Positions 17,872-26,895 of a DNA stretch of 64,000 bases are shown piece by piece (position 1 is the stretch's first letter; every line of letters starts with the position of its first letter). A program made the translations under genes and the position numbers. The stretch comes from Nitrosospira briensis C-128. GTDB lineage: Bacteria; Pseudomonadota; Gammaproteobacteria; Burkholderiales; Nitrosomonadaceae. The notes beneath the pieces were generated by a model. It had not been told where the DNA came from. It searched no databases and saw nothing but the letters and a program-made list of their open reading frames with translations. The DNA lies in NCBI RefSeq assembly GCF_000619905.2, contig NZ_CP012371.1:2997942-3061941 (forward strand). The letters run 5' to 3'.

Positions 17872-19002
17872 TCAGGCCGCGTGATTGCAGGCGGCAAGGA
17901 TATCTTGCCGTTTTTCCTTTATCGCGCCAAGCAGTTTGTCATATGAAGCGGCGAAAGCGGCCACGCCGTCATTCTGAAGCTTTTCGGTGATGGCATCAAG
18001 ATCGACTCCCAGATGCGCCAGTTGTGCAATATTCGCTTTCGCTTGCGCCATATCCTCTTGCAGCGTCGCATGCACGCGGCCGTGATCGCAGAATGCCTGG
18101 AGGGTTTTGGGTGGTACGGTGTTGACGGTATCGGGCCCGATCAATTTTTCCAGGTAGAGTACATCTGAATAGGCCGGATTCTTGGTTCCGGTACTGCCCC
18201 ATAATGGCCGTTGCACACGTGCGCCTTTACCGCGCAGAGCGGCAAACGATTCACCATAAAATACTTCGCGAAAGCGCTGATAGGCAAGCTTGGCGTTGGC
18301 GATGGCAATCTTGCCGCGCAAATTGAGCGCCTCGGGCGTACCCATTTTTTCCAGCAAGGCATCGACCACGGTATCCACCCGGCTGACAAAAAAGGACGCG
18401 ACCGAAACCGGCAAGGGTTTTGTTACGCCAGGGGATGCCGTCCGGCGCTCGAGCCCGGCAATATACGCTCGTGCCACCACTTCGTAATGCTTCAGCGAAA
18501 ACATCAGGGTGACATTGACATTGATACCTTCGCTGGTCAACTGCTCGATCGCGGGAATGCCCTCGGGCGTGGCGGGAATCTTGATCATCAAATTGGGGCG
18601 CTGCACGGCCTGCCACAGCCGTCGCGCTTCCGCGATGCTGCCCGTGGTATCGTGAGCGAGTTGCGGCGAGACTTCAAGGCTGACATAGCCGTCTCCGCCG
18701 TTCGTTTCATCATACACGGGCCGCAGCACATCGGCCGCCATGCGGATATCTTCGATGGCTACCGCCTCAAACAGTGCTTTGTCGGTTTGTTTATCGTTGG
18801 CTTTGAGCAGTTTGCCCAGCGCATCATCGTAACTATTGCCGCGAGTAATGGCTTGCTCAAAAATGGTTGGATTGCTGGTCAGGCCGCGCAGCTTGTCTTC
18901 AGTTACGAGCCGTTGCAGTTCTCCGCTATTGATGAGGTCACGACTGATCGAGTCCAGCCAGATAGATTGGCCGCATTGCAGTAACTGTTCAAGGGGTTTC
19001 AT
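17872..19002 (-). CDS. tal: Transaldolase
   Basis: 376 residues, the longer TalB-like form found with Gnd in many autotrophs. It has LTSNPTIFEQAI near the start, KIPATPEGIPAIEQL with the Schiff-base lysine, and NVTLMFSLKHYE. It transfers a dihydroxyacetone unit between sedoheptulose 7-phosphate and glyceraldehyde 3-phosphate. An AAGGAGAAC ribosome-binding site precedes the ATG. First gene of the tal-gnd pair. Confidence 0.94.
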   Translation of the reverse strand: MKPLEQLLQCGQSIWLDSISRDLINSGELQRLVTEDKLRGLTSNPTIFEQAITRGNSYDDALGKLLKANDKQTDKALFEAVAIEDIRMAADVLRPVYDETNGGDGYVSLEVSPQLAHDTTGSIAEARRLWQAVQRPNLMIKIPATPEGIPAIEQLTSEGINVNVTLMFSLKHYEVVARAYIAGLERRTASPGVTKPLPVSVASFFVSRVDTVVDALLEKMGTPEALNLRGKIAIANAKLAYQRFREVFYGESFAALRGKGARVQRPLWGSTGTKNPAYSDVLYLEKLIGPDTVNTVPPKTLQAFCDHGRVHATLQEDMAQAKANIAQLAHLGVDLDAITEKLQNDGVAAFAASYDKLLGAIKEKRQDILAACNHAA

Positions 19003-19443
19003 AGGATTTGTTCTCCTTTAGCGATGGCACTGTTGCAAATGGCTGCTGTGAACGATTCGCGCAATTTGCCTGCTTCACGCGACTGCTTCGGCGTTTCACA
19101 ACGGCGTCGGATGGCTGTGCCTTATATCGCGGGAGATGTTTATTTGCCCATCAGGGGAATAAAGCACAACAATAAGACAATGCGATCACGCGATCGTTCA
19201 TCACGTTGCTCGTTGCTTCCTGCCCTTATCGCGTTTTTAGGCCGGGAGCCACATGGAGTTTCGCTACGGGTTTTCGTTATTTTCGTTATGCCAGTTGCTT
19301 CGCCTGTCCGGCTACACGCGCGCAAGTGCTTGAGTGTATATATGATTTTCCATTGATCACGTGGGCTCGCCGTCAGCGGAGTAAGGCAACATGAGGGTTG
19401 GGTATGTACAGGCTCCACTCTGCCGATCATTTGCTGTCCAGCG
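19003..19443. other. Intergenic region, nothing recognised
   Basis: About 440 bp between tal and gloB. One 110-codon plus-strand frame (19024-19356) has no ribosome-binding site and no family resemblance, and I do not call it a gene. Confidence 0.4.
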
Positions 19444-20235
19444 CTAAAAATGATTCTTCCACTCCCGGATTGCAGCAAACACGCTGACACGGTCGGTTAA
19501 CGGTGTGCCGGCATAGTTGCTGGCATTCCGGATAACTTCCGGTTCATTGCAGCGCAGGAATGGATTGGTGGCCTTTTCCAATGCGATCGTGCAGGGGAGG
19601 GTCGGAAGATTTTGCCCACGTAATTTTACAACGGCCGCTTTGCGTTCGATCAACGCCTGGTTGCCTGGTTCGACCGCCCTGGCGAAGCGAATATTATTGA
19701 GTGTATATTCGTGACCGCAATAGATCAGTGTTTCTTTGGGCAAATCGGACAGTTTTTCCAGGGAATCGACCATTTGCCGGGCGGTGCCCTCGAATAAGCG
19801 TCCACAGCCGCAACCGAATAACGTGTCTCCACAAAACAGCAGGTTTGCGCCATAATACGCAATATGCCCGGCAGTATGACCGGGGATGTCCAGGACCTTG
19901 AGGCTGAGCGAGAATTCCGAAAGGTAGACGTTACCCTCTTCCTTTTCTTTTTCGGTGTATTCTTTGAGGCGATGAGTCAGTGTGGGGATTGATTCCTTCT
20001 CGGGGCCGTAAACCGGTACCGTAAATTCCTGCAGCAACGCTGCGTTTCCTCCTGTATGGTCCTTGTGGTGGTGGGTATTGAGAATCGCGATGAGTTTCAG
20101 TTTTTCGCGCCTCAAGTAATCCAGCACCGGGGAGGCATCGCCCGGATCGACCACGGCAGCGTGGCAATGGTCGCGAATGACCCAGATGTAATTATCGGTG
20201 AATGCACGGATCGGAACGATATATGGCGTAGTCAT
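19444..20235 (-). CDS. gloB: Hydroxyacylglutathione hydrolase (glyoxalase II)
   Basis: 263 residues from the ATG at 20235, matching family length; the in-frame extension to 20292 is not needed. THHHKDHTGG supplies the zinc ligands, followed by GHTAGHIAYYG and FCGDTLFGCGCGRLFEG. It hydrolyses S-lactoylglutathione to lactate and glutathione, the second step of methylglyoxal detoxification. It diverges from the methyltransferase gene at 20391. Confidence 0.93.
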   Translation of the reverse strand: MTTPYIVPIRAFTDNYIWVIRDHCHAAVVDPGDASPVLDYLRREKLKLIAILNTHHHKDHTGGNAALLQEFTVPVYGPEKESIPTLTHRLKEYTEKEKEEGNVYLSEFSLSLKVLDIPGHTAGHIAYYGANLLFCGDTLFGCGCGRLFEGTARQMVDSLEKLSDLPKETLIYCGHEYTLNNIRFARAVEPGNQALIERKAAVVKLRGQNLPTLPCTIALEKATNPFLRCNEPEVIRNASNYAGTPLTDRVSVFAAIREWKNHF

Positions 20236-20390
20236 GATAGTTCGGGCGGTTGAGCCAGGTAGGGAAAATCGATAGCTCGGCGTCGCGTTCAAAGATAAGG
20301 TAATAGGCTAGCCAATAATCCTGCCGGTCTACCTGCGATAGAGTCCCATATCGTTTAACTGTTGAGCTTCGGCCGTTCTAGACATTATTT

Positions 20391-21164
20391 ATGCCTCTAA
20401 AAAATACACAGGAATGGTTTGAAACCTGCCTGGGCCAATATCTGTTGGAACGGGAGCAAAGCTATTTCGACAAGGCCGTGGCAAATGTGTTCGGATACAA
20501 TGCCATGCAAATCGGATTTCCGCAATATGACTTTTTGCGCACCAACCGTATACCGCTCCAGTTTTGCGCGGCAACGGAAGGGGGCGCCGAAGTACTGGCA
20601 GCACCTGATTTTTTGCCGATTGAAACGAACAGCATCGATCTGGTGGTGATTCCACATGTGCTCGAATTCAGCTCCAATCCCCATCAGATCCTGCGTGAGG
20701 TGCACCGGGTATTGATGCCTGAAGGGCAGGTCATTGTCTGCGGTTTCAATCCCCGCAGTCTGTGGGGCGTGCGCGGACTCTTCAGAACGCCTCGGGATAA
20801 TTTTCCCTGGCGCGGCAATTTTATTGCGCTGCCACGGCTCAAGGATTGGTTGACGCTACTGGATTTCGAGATTACCGAAGATCGGCTATGCTGTTATGCG
20901 CCACCGTTCAGCCAGGAAAAATGGTTGACGCGTTTTTATTTCATGGAGACTGCGGGTAGCCGCTGGTGGCGATTTTCCGGAGGCGTGTATTTTCTGAATG
21001 CCGTCAAGCGCGTCCATGGTATGCGTGTCATCAAGCCCGAGTGGAAAGAAGTCCGAGCAAGAAGAAAAAGCATGGCCCCGGTTGCGCAGAAGATCAAAGG
21101 CACTACAGGGAGCGAACCACGCAGGGCCGCGCGCAACAAGACATCAGTGCAAGGCAGGGAGTGA
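20391..21164 (+). CDS. SAM-dependent methyltransferase (type 11)
   Basis: 257 residues. It has the Methyltransf_11 pattern without a strict motif [21 protein letters not shown], then [20 protein letters not shown]. The basic C-terminal tail is likely disordered. This gene lies next to rnhA in many beta- and gammaproteobacteria, and gloB beside it is a conserved neighbour. Its stop overlaps the GTG start of rnhA (GTGA). Substrate unknown. Confidence 0.82.
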   Translation: MPLKNTQEWFETCLGQYLLEREQSYFDKAVANVFGYNAMQIGFPQYDFLRTNRIPLQFCAATEGGAEVLAAPDFLPIETNSIDLVVIPHVLEFSSNPHQILREVHRVLMPEGQVIVCGFNPRSLWGVRGLFRTPRDNFPWRGNFIALPRLKDWLTLLDFEITEDRLCCYAPPFSQEKWLTRFYFMETAGSRWWRFSGGVYFLNAVKRVHGMRVIKPEWKEVRARRKSMAPVAQKIKGTTGSEPRRAARNKTSVQGRE

Positions 21165-21673
21165 AGCCGGATCGTGCAGGTGTGGTCGACATATTTACCG
21201 ATGGCGCCTGCAAGGGTAACCCGGGTGTCGGCGGTTGGGGTGCATTGCTGCAATACAACGGACATAGGCGTGAGCTGTTCGGCGGTGAAAAACTGACGAC
21301 CAACAACCGGATGGAACTGCTTGCGGTGATCCGCTCGCTGGAAGCACTGAAACAGAGATGTAACGTGCGTTTGCATACCGATTCCCAATATGTGCAGAAG
21401 GGCATCAGCGAATGGATACATTCCTGGAAAAAGCGCAATTGGCGTACCGCGAGCAAGAAGCCGGTAAAAAATGACGATCTGTGGAAGGAGCTCGATCTAC
21501 TCACACAACGCCATAACATCGAGTGGTTATGGGTGCGCGGCCACTCCGGACATGAGGGCAACGAACAGGCGGATCAGCTTGCCAACCGAGGGGTGCAGTG
21601 TGTGCTTGAAAATCCGGCGGGCTCGCTCAGCGCTGCGGAGAAGTGCGAAGTTAACGGAAATTTCAATGAATAG
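21161..21673 (+). CDS. rnhA: Ribonuclease HI
   Basis: 170 residues from the GTG at 21161, which overlaps the previous stop (GTGA) and has AAGGCAGGGA upstream. The longer in-frame reading from 20966 runs through the previous gene and is rejected. Active-site residues are visible: D in [12 protein letters not shown] in [10 protein letters not shown] in [10 protein letters not shown] and D in NEQADQLA. It degrades RNA in RNA-DNA hybrids. Compared with E. coli there are extra C-terminal residues after the core. Confidence 0.93.
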   Translation: MKPDRAGVVDIFTDGACKGNPGVGGWGALLQYNGHRRELFGGEKLTTNNRMELLAVIRSLEALKQRCNVRLHTDSQYVQKGISEWIHSWKKRNWRTASKKPVKNDDLWKELDLLTQRHNIEWLWVRGHSGHEGNEQADQLANRGVQCVLENPAGSLSAAEKCEVNGNFNE

Positions 21674-21719
21674 TTTGCTTTTAACGCTTTTTGCGGGAAA
21701 GGCACAGATTTAACCCTCT

Positions 21720-22466
21720 ATGCGCCAGATTTTTATCGACACTGAAACTACCGGCTTGGAACCGAGGCTCGGCCACCGTATTATCGAAATCGGGGCGTTG
21801 GAAATGCTGAGCCGGAGGCTGACGGGCCGCCGCTTCCACTATTACCTGAATCCCGAACGTGATAGCGAGCCGGGCGCTTTGCAGGTACACGGATTGACGA
21901 CGGAATTTCTCCAGGACAAGCCGAAATTTTGTGACGTAGTCCATGAGCTGCTTGAGTTCATCGATGGTGCAGAGCTGATCATGCACAACGCCTCTTTCGA
22001 CGTTGCATTCATCGATCATGAATTGGGGCTGGCCGAGCTGCAACCTCTGGGTAAATGTTGCCATTCGGTCACAGATACCTTGAAAATGGCCAAGGAGTTG
22101 TATCCCGGCAAAAGAAACAACTTGGATGCGCTATGCGAACGCTACGCCGTCGATAACACCAGGCGCTCGTTGCATGGCGCACTGCTGGATGCGGAGCTGT
22201 TGGCAGAAGTCTACCTCGCCATGACACGTGGGCAAGACAGCCTGCTGATGGATCTGGAAGACCCCTCCGCGCTGGATTTTGCGATCAGTCTGAGTGAGCT
22301 TCAATTGACGGTGCTGCCACCTACCCCGGAAGAACTGGAAGCCCACGCACAGCAATTGGAAAGCATCGAGCGCGAAAGCAAAGGTAAATGCTTGTGGATA
22401 AGGCTGGAATCCGCCGGGCCGACACAGCCGTCCGCGGAAATGCAGCCCCTGGAGCCAATAGCGTAG
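21720..22466 (+). CDS. dnaQ: DNA polymerase III epsilon subunit (3'-5' exonuclease)
   Basis: 248 residues. Exonuclease motifs are FIDTETTGLEP (I), MHNASFDVAFID (II) and LHGALLDAELLAEVYLAMT (III epsilon, HxAxxD). It proofreads in the replicative polymerase core. It follows rnhA by 46 bp in the same orientation; the rnhA-dnaQ pairing is common in proteobacteria. Confidence 0.94.
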   Translation: MRQIFIDTETTGLEPRLGHRIIEIGALEMLSRRLTGRRFHYYLNPERDSEPGALQVHGLTTEFLQDKPKFCDVVHELLEFIDGAELIMHNASFDVAFIDHELGLAELQPLGKCCHSVTDTLKMAKELYPGKRNNLDALCERYAVDNTRRSLHGALLDAELLAEVYLAMTRGQDSLLMDLEDPSALDFAISLSELQLTVLPPTPEELEAHAQQLESIERESKGKCLWIRLESAGPTQPSAEMQPLEPIA

Positions 22467-22494
22467 GAAGATAATCCATAAGGACGGCGAGCTT

Positions 22495-22530
22495 AGTAGG
22501 ATGGGTGGAGCGAAGCGCAACCCATCAAAA
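22495..22530. repeat. Palindromic repeat (GGATGGGTGGAGCG / CAACCCATCA family)
   Basis: AGGATGGGTGGAGCGAAGCG followed by CAACCCATCAAAA, between dnaQ and the radical SAM gene. Related copies occur at 26641, 44567, 50082 and 61645. Confidence 0.8.
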
Positions 22531-22570
22531 AGTATCGACGCGACTCAAGAGCTGACCTGGGATAGGTTTC

Positions 22571-23857
22571 CTAAAAAAGCTCACGCTGCCCGTCCGATTT
22601 GCCTTTTTTTGCCTCCCTCATATTTTTTGCCCCTGAAGCGCCAATCTTGGCGGTAACCTCAACCGGTGGCGCAACTGCCGAGGCAACCGAAGGTGGATGA
22701 AAACGGGAGCTATCCAACCCCTTGAAGCGGCCTGAACGGACACCCATGCCCAAGCGCGCAACCGTTTTTTCGAAGCGCTGACGAATCACGTCAGCCCAGA
22801 TGCCTTCCCCATGCATGCGCTTGCCGAAACTAGCGTCATAATCCTTCCCGCCGCGCATATCCCGCACGCGGTTCATCACACGGGCAGCCCGATCAGGAAA
22901 GTGGGCTTCAAGCCATTGGCGGAATAGCGGACTCACCTCCCACGGCAGGCGCAGCATGACATAACCCGCATTGATGGCTCCCGCTTCCGCTGCCGCAGCC
23001 AATATGCGCTCAAGATCAGGTTCGGTAACAAAGGGAATTATCGGCGCGACGCTGACCCCTACCGGAATCCCGGCATCGGTCAACGTGCGAATGGTACGCA
23101 AGCGACGTGCAGGAGCCGCAGCGCGCGGTTCCAGTGTACGGGCAATAGTCGGGTCGAGCGTGGTGATGGTTACTGCCGCCATCGCTTGCCGGCGGGATGC
23201 CATATCCGCCAGTAAATCGATGTCGCGTTCAATCAATGACGATTTCGTGATCAGCGCCACCGGATGTTGGCACTCATGCAGCACCTCCAGCACGCGCCTC
23301 GTCAGCCGCAGTTCGCGCTCGCAGGGCTGGTATGCATCTGTATTGACACCAAGCGCAATCGGCTCCGGTATATAAGACGCTTTGGCCAGCTCACGCCTCA
23401 GCAATTCAGGCGCATTGACCTTGGCGAAAATCTTGCTCTCGAAATCCAGCCCAGGTGACAAGCCAAGATAGCTGTGCGTGGGACGCGCGAAGCAGTAAAT
23501 ACAGCCGTGCTCGCAGCCGCGATAAGGGTTCAGCGAGATGCTGAATGGAACATCCGGGGATTGATTGCGGCTCAAGATCGTTTTGGCTCGTTCCTCGATC
23601 ACCTGAGTCTTCCAGCTTGGGACAGGATCTGTCCCCGTATCGACATCGATGCTGCCATCCGTCGGGCAATTCGCTCCAGCATCGGCTCCCGAGCACCCTC
23701 CAGCATCACCCTGAGACCAGCCATCATCAATAGCTTCGCGCGTCAGCAGCTCATAACGTCCCTGCAAATTGGAAACCGCACCCCGGCCTTTTTTTGCTTT
23801 CAAGGGGGGTTGTATGAATAGCGGCTCATCCTCGGCAGAGATATCGGAGTCAGACAT
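22571..23857 (-). CDS. PA0069-family radical SAM protein
   Basis: 428 residues. NPYRGCEHGCIYCFARPTH carries the CxxxCxxC [4Fe-4S] motif, and KSSLIERDIDLLADMA, TITTLDPTIARTLEPRA and PIIPFVTEPDLERILAAAA follow the SplB-like (spore photoproduct lyase-like) pattern. The C-terminal block DYDASFGKRMHGEG is typical of the PA0069 group. The reaction is unknown; the family is not itself a proven DNA photolyase. The first 90 residues are low in conserved motifs. Confidence 0.85.
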   Translation of the reverse strand: MSDSDISAEDEPLFIQPPLKAKKGRGAVSNLQGRYELLTREAIDDGWSQGDAGGCSGADAGANCPTDGSIDVDTGTDPVPSWKTQVIEERAKTILSRNQSPDVPFSISLNPYRGCEHGCIYCFARPTHSYLGLSPGLDFESKIFAKVNAPELLRRELAKASYIPEPIALGVNTDAYQPCERELRLTRRVLEVLHECQHPVALITKSSLIERDIDLLADMASRRQAMAAVTITTLDPTIARTLEPRAAAPARRLRTIRTLTDAGIPVGVSVAPIIPFVTEPDLERILAAAAEAGAINAGYVMLRLPWEVSPLFRQWLEAHFPDRAARVMNRVRDMRGGKDYDASFGKRMHGEGIWADVIRQRFEKTVARLGMGVRSGRFKGLDSSRFHPPSVASAVAPPVEVTAKIGASGAKNMREAKKGKSDGQRELF

Positions 23858-24049
23858 TATGCAGTCCCAATATTCCTGATCTGTGAAGGAAGGGTAAAAG
23901 CACTTTAGCTGGCAATCGGCGCTGGTGGGTTAAATACGAGATAAAGGATATCCCTTTGAAAGCCTGGTCGTCAGTCAGTTCACGTGCAATATCAATCACT
24001 GTACAATTTTTTTTCAGCAAGCAGATCGGATTTGCGGTGACAAAACGAT

Positions 24050-24118
24050 GTCGGGCGGAGCCCGCCCTACCAATGCGTCTCATCGACAGCATGAGTAGGG
24101 CGGGTTCTACCCGCCGGA
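24050..24118. repeat. REP pair upstream of the RAYT gene
   Basis: TGTCGGGCGGAGCCCGCCC and the near-inverse AGTAGGGCGGGTTCTACCC separated by about 25 bp, ending 37 bp before the RAYT start. Confidence 0.85.
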
Positions 24119-24154
24119 TGACCCCATCACTCCCAATCTAACCAACAAACAACC

Positions 24155-24661
24155 ATGCCAAACTACCGCCGCCATCAAGAACCAGGAGGAACCTATTTCT
24201 TTACCGTGGTGGTCGCCGGGCGAGAACCCATATTTACTCAGGAGGTTGCACGCATTGCGCTGCATGCGGCAATACAAGCAGTGCGCAAGGAGCATCCATT
24301 TCACATTAAAGCGTGGGTATTGCTCCCCGACCATTTGCATTGCATTTGGAGTTTGCCCGAAGATGATGCTGATTATCCGTTACGATGGGCAAAGATAAAA
24401 CGGGCGACGCGGCACAATCTGGGCTTGACCCCTAATACAAGATTCTGGCAACCCCGATATTGGGAACACTTCATCCGCAATGACAATGACTTGATCCGCC
24501 ATCTGGACTACATCCACTGGAACCCCGTGAAACACGGACTAGCCAAATGTGCCGCAGACTGGCCTTATTCCACATTTCATCGTTTTGTGACAGCTGGTGT
24601 TTATCCACCAGACTGGGGCATTGCCGAAAGTGAAATTGATGGAAAACTATTCGGCGATTGA
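24155..24661 (+). CDS. REP-associated tyrosine transposase (RAYT / Y1 Tnp)
   Basis: 168 residues. MPNYRRHQEPGGTYFFTVV begins the Y1_Tnp fold; the HUH-type histidines are in LLPDHLHCIWSLPEDD; the catalytic tyrosine region is IRHLDYIHWNPVKHGL. By family knowledge RAYTs nick and process REP palindromes and are domesticated IS200/IS605 relatives. REP pairs bracket the gene on both sides (24050-24118, 24694-24751), as expected of a REPtron-like unit. It looks intact. Confidence 0.93.
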   Translation: MPNYRRHQEPGGTYFFTVVVAGREPIFTQEVARIALHAAIQAVRKEHPFHIKAWVLLPDHLHCIWSLPEDDADYPLRWAKIKRATRHNLGLTPNTRFWQPRYWEHFIRNDNDLIRHLDYIHWNPVKHGLAKCAADWPYSTFHRFVTAGVYPPDWGIAESEIDGKLFGD

Positions 24662-24693
24662 GGAATTTGACCATCCCGAATGAACATTTGACG

Positions 24694-24751
24694 GGTAGGT
24701 CGGGCTACGCCCGACGATTAAGAAACGATGTCGGGCGGAGCCCGACCTACC
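24694..24751. repeat. REP pair downstream of the RAYT gene
   Basis: GGTAGGTCGGGCTACGCCCG and its inverse GTCGGGCGGAGCCCGACC, in the same pairing as at 16795. Confidence 0.85.
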
Positions 24752-24819
24752 AGTTGGTCTCTGATATCGGTGAGCCCCATCGGCAGGAACCCATTATTGC
24801 CGCTATTCCAACATCATAT

Positions 24820-25042
24820 TTAGTAGGGCGGGTTCTACCAGCCGAATGGCTGCCAATCCAACAGACAAATAACGATGCCAAATTACCGCTCCCACCAAAG
24901 AACCGGGAGAAAGCCACTTCTTCACCGTGATGACCGAATGACCGCCAGGTGGAAAACTATATTTACTCAGAGTGACACGTATTGCGTGCCTGCGGCAATA
25001 TAAGCAGTGCGCACGGAACACCCGTTTCGCATCAATGCATGA
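24820..25042 (+). pseudogene. Decayed RAYT copy 1
   Basis: Starts with AGTAGGGCGGGTTCTACC and a leader like that of the intact gene, then ATGCCAAATTACCGCTCCCA and short matches to its first ~150 bp (GAACCGGGAG, ACTATATTTACTCAGAGTG, GCGGCAATATAAGCAGTGCG). Several frameshifts, and the gene stops where homology to about codon 55 ends. The 3' two thirds are missing. Confidence 0.8.
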
Positions 25043-25062
25043 AAAATTGTGGTTGAGCCCCC

Positions 25063-25452
25063 TTACTCCTTCGGTTTTTCGACTTCGCTGCCTAATAATA
25101 TCGATTTCAGTCCGAGAAAACGCGTGGGCTCTTCCGGTATGGGCTCCGGGCTTATTCTCATCAGCTCTCCTTCCAGTTGAGTGACACGCCGCTCCAGTGC
25201 GGCTTTGTCATCTTCCAGTTTATTGACCCGGCGGCGTAGTTGCGAACCTTTCCAGACATTCTTGATTATGCCCGGCCAGGATACCAATAGCGCAATAACG
25301 GCGCCGATGCCGATTGCCAGCAGCAATACCATGGCTAGAGAGCTATCGAAGGTCCATAAACCCAGGGTGACCGTCACCGATGTACTGTTCTGCAGAGCAA
25401 ACGCCACAGCAGCGATGGCGGCGGCAATACCGACTATTAACAAAAGCTGCAT
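25063..25452 (-). CDS. LapA-family membrane protein
   Basis: 129 residues from the ATG at 25452 (AAAGGAGAC upstream). Two transmembrane helices (about 3-23 and 39-60) surround a short loop with NSTSVTVTLGLWTFD, the DUF1049/LapA pattern. A coiled-coil follows (RRRVNKLEDDKAALERRVTQ). In E. coli LapA and LapB control lipopolysaccharide assembly; here it stands without a lapB gene. An upstream extension to 25518 is unlikely. Confidence 0.82.
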   Translation of the reverse strand: MQLLLIVGIAAAIAAVAFALQNSTSVTVTLGLWTFDSSLAMVLLLAIGIGAVIALLVSWPGIIKNVWKGSQLRRRVNKLEDDKAALERRVTQLEGELMRISPEPIPEEPTRFLGLKSILLGSEVEKPKE

Positions 25453-25674
25453 GACTGTCTCCTTTGCTATTAATTTTTTACGAAAGGAAGCACCTTCGCA
25501 GACAACATTAGTATGCACTCAGTCGTAAACGGCCGAAAGGGGTGATGGGATAAGGGATTCAACCACTAACAGGTCGGTAAAGTAATAACTGCCCAATAAT
25601 TGATGGGTTTATTATCTCGTGAGAGCATAAATCGTCAAAGAGCAGGATTTTCGGATTTAGAAATAAAAATCCTC

Positions 25675-26550
25675 TCATGGATTCGCCGGAACGCGCTTGG
25701 CATTGCTCATCGCCTTGAGATAGGCAATGAGCTCTTCAGTGGCCGTTTCACGGTCGAGGATCGCGCCGGTAAGCCCCGGCATCGTTGTGTTGTACCGGAT
25801 ACTCTGCGGGCTCATAATCCAGCGCTTCAGATACTCGGGTTTGATATATTCGGTCACGCTTATCGGGTAATTGAGTTCTGGCGCCTTACCTCCGCCTTCA
25901 CCGTTGATAGTGTGGCATGCCATGCAGTGCTGTCGAAAATGCATGAATCCGCGCTGCGCCTCCGCTGATGATCTTGCAGGGGGCGTCATATTTGGAAAAG
26001 GCGGCATGAATTTAAGCTCGATGCGCTTGATCTGGTAGGGCATGTCCGATGCGCCGGCATCGAGCAATTCTTTTGACTTGGTATTGTCCCAGACCAGGTA
26101 GAGCGGCCCGAGTTGCACGATTTCATTGTTTTGCAGCCTATTAGTCAATGTAAACGGCGTGCCATCCTCATGCGCGAAGGCGAAATAGGCGTCATGTGCG
26201 AGTAACTTCATCACCGGAATGCTGGGCTGATACCCGTCAATGGACGTGAAGATGATCTCCCGCGCCTTTTCCCAACCCTTCCCGAATACCTTATCAAATA
26301 CAGGTCGAGCTGGCAAAGCGCGATAAATACGCTCCGCATTTTCGTGCACCTCAAAAACCTTTATCGAAGCCACGGGTGCGATAGCGCGAAGCTCATCCAG
26401 GGACAGAGCCTTGACGGTTTGGCCGTTGTCCTTGAACTCGATACTAATGGCGCTTTGTGCCGATGCGGGCACAAGCGGGAACGCATGGGCGCAAAAGCTG
26501 CCGAGCAAGAGCAGGAGATATTGCAGAATTCTTGAGACGCTCATACTCAT
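25675..26550 (-). CDS. Periplasmic monohaem cytochrome c protein
   Basis: 291 residues from the ATG at 26550, with GGGAGGAG just upstream. A signal peptide is followed by an N-terminal domain (about 40-190) whose pattern (IFTSIDGYQPSIPV, LVWDNTKSKEL) recalls the sulphite-oxidase/molybdopterin-type fold without its cofactor residues; that link is my inference. The C-terminal domain has the haem motif CMACH and a methionine ligand in NTTMPGL. It should be a periplasmic electron carrier or sensor. Partner unknown. Confidence 0.85.
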   Translation of the reverse strand: MSMSVSRILQYLLLLLGSFCAHAFPLVPASAQSAISIEFKDNGQTVKALSLDELRAIAPVASIKVFEVHENAERIYRALPARPVFDKVFGKGWEKAREIIFTSIDGYQPSIPVMKLLAHDAYFAFAHEDGTPFTLTNRLQNNEIVQLGPLYLVWDNTKSKELLDAGASDMPYQIKRIELKFMPPFPNMTPPARSSAEAQRGFMHFRQHCMACHTINGEGGGKAPELNYPISVTEYIKPEYLKRWIMSPQSIRYNTTMPGLTGAILDRETATEELIAYLKAMSNAKRVPANP

Positions 26551-26583
26551 GCGGCTCCTCCCACGGTACGTATCCATTATTTT

Positions 26584-26679
26584 ACAATATGCCTATGTAC
26601 CGTTCTCGGTTTGACGGATGTACAGCTTGGGTAGCTTGGGTAGGATGGGTGGAGCGTAGCGCAACCCATCAAAACTACG
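26584..26679 (+). repeat. Long intergenic repeat including the CAACCCATCA palindrome
   Basis: Shares about 90 bp with 61594-61678: CAATATGCCTATG, CGGTTTGACG, CTTGGGTAG, then GGATGGGTGGAGCGTAGCG and CAACCCATCAAAACTAC. The rest of 26680-26895 holds no gene I can support. Confidence 0.8.
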
Positions 26680-26895
26680 CAACACACACCTTAACCACAA
26701 CCGAATATCAGCGATGTTGCTTTAGTAGGGCGTTAGCATAACCAAATGATGAGTTGCACCACGTAAAATCGCGAGCCGCGACCTTCGTCATGCGCTGTGT
26801 GTTTTCAATTTTACCAGCTTAACCGCCAGCCAAGCACGTTGCGGAAGATTTGTTCAGAGATTCCCAATGACATATATCCATAGCAATAATTGAAA

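Noticed and set aside
19024-19356. 110-codon plus-strand frame between tal and gloB
   Set aside because: No start signal, and no conserved motif in the translation.
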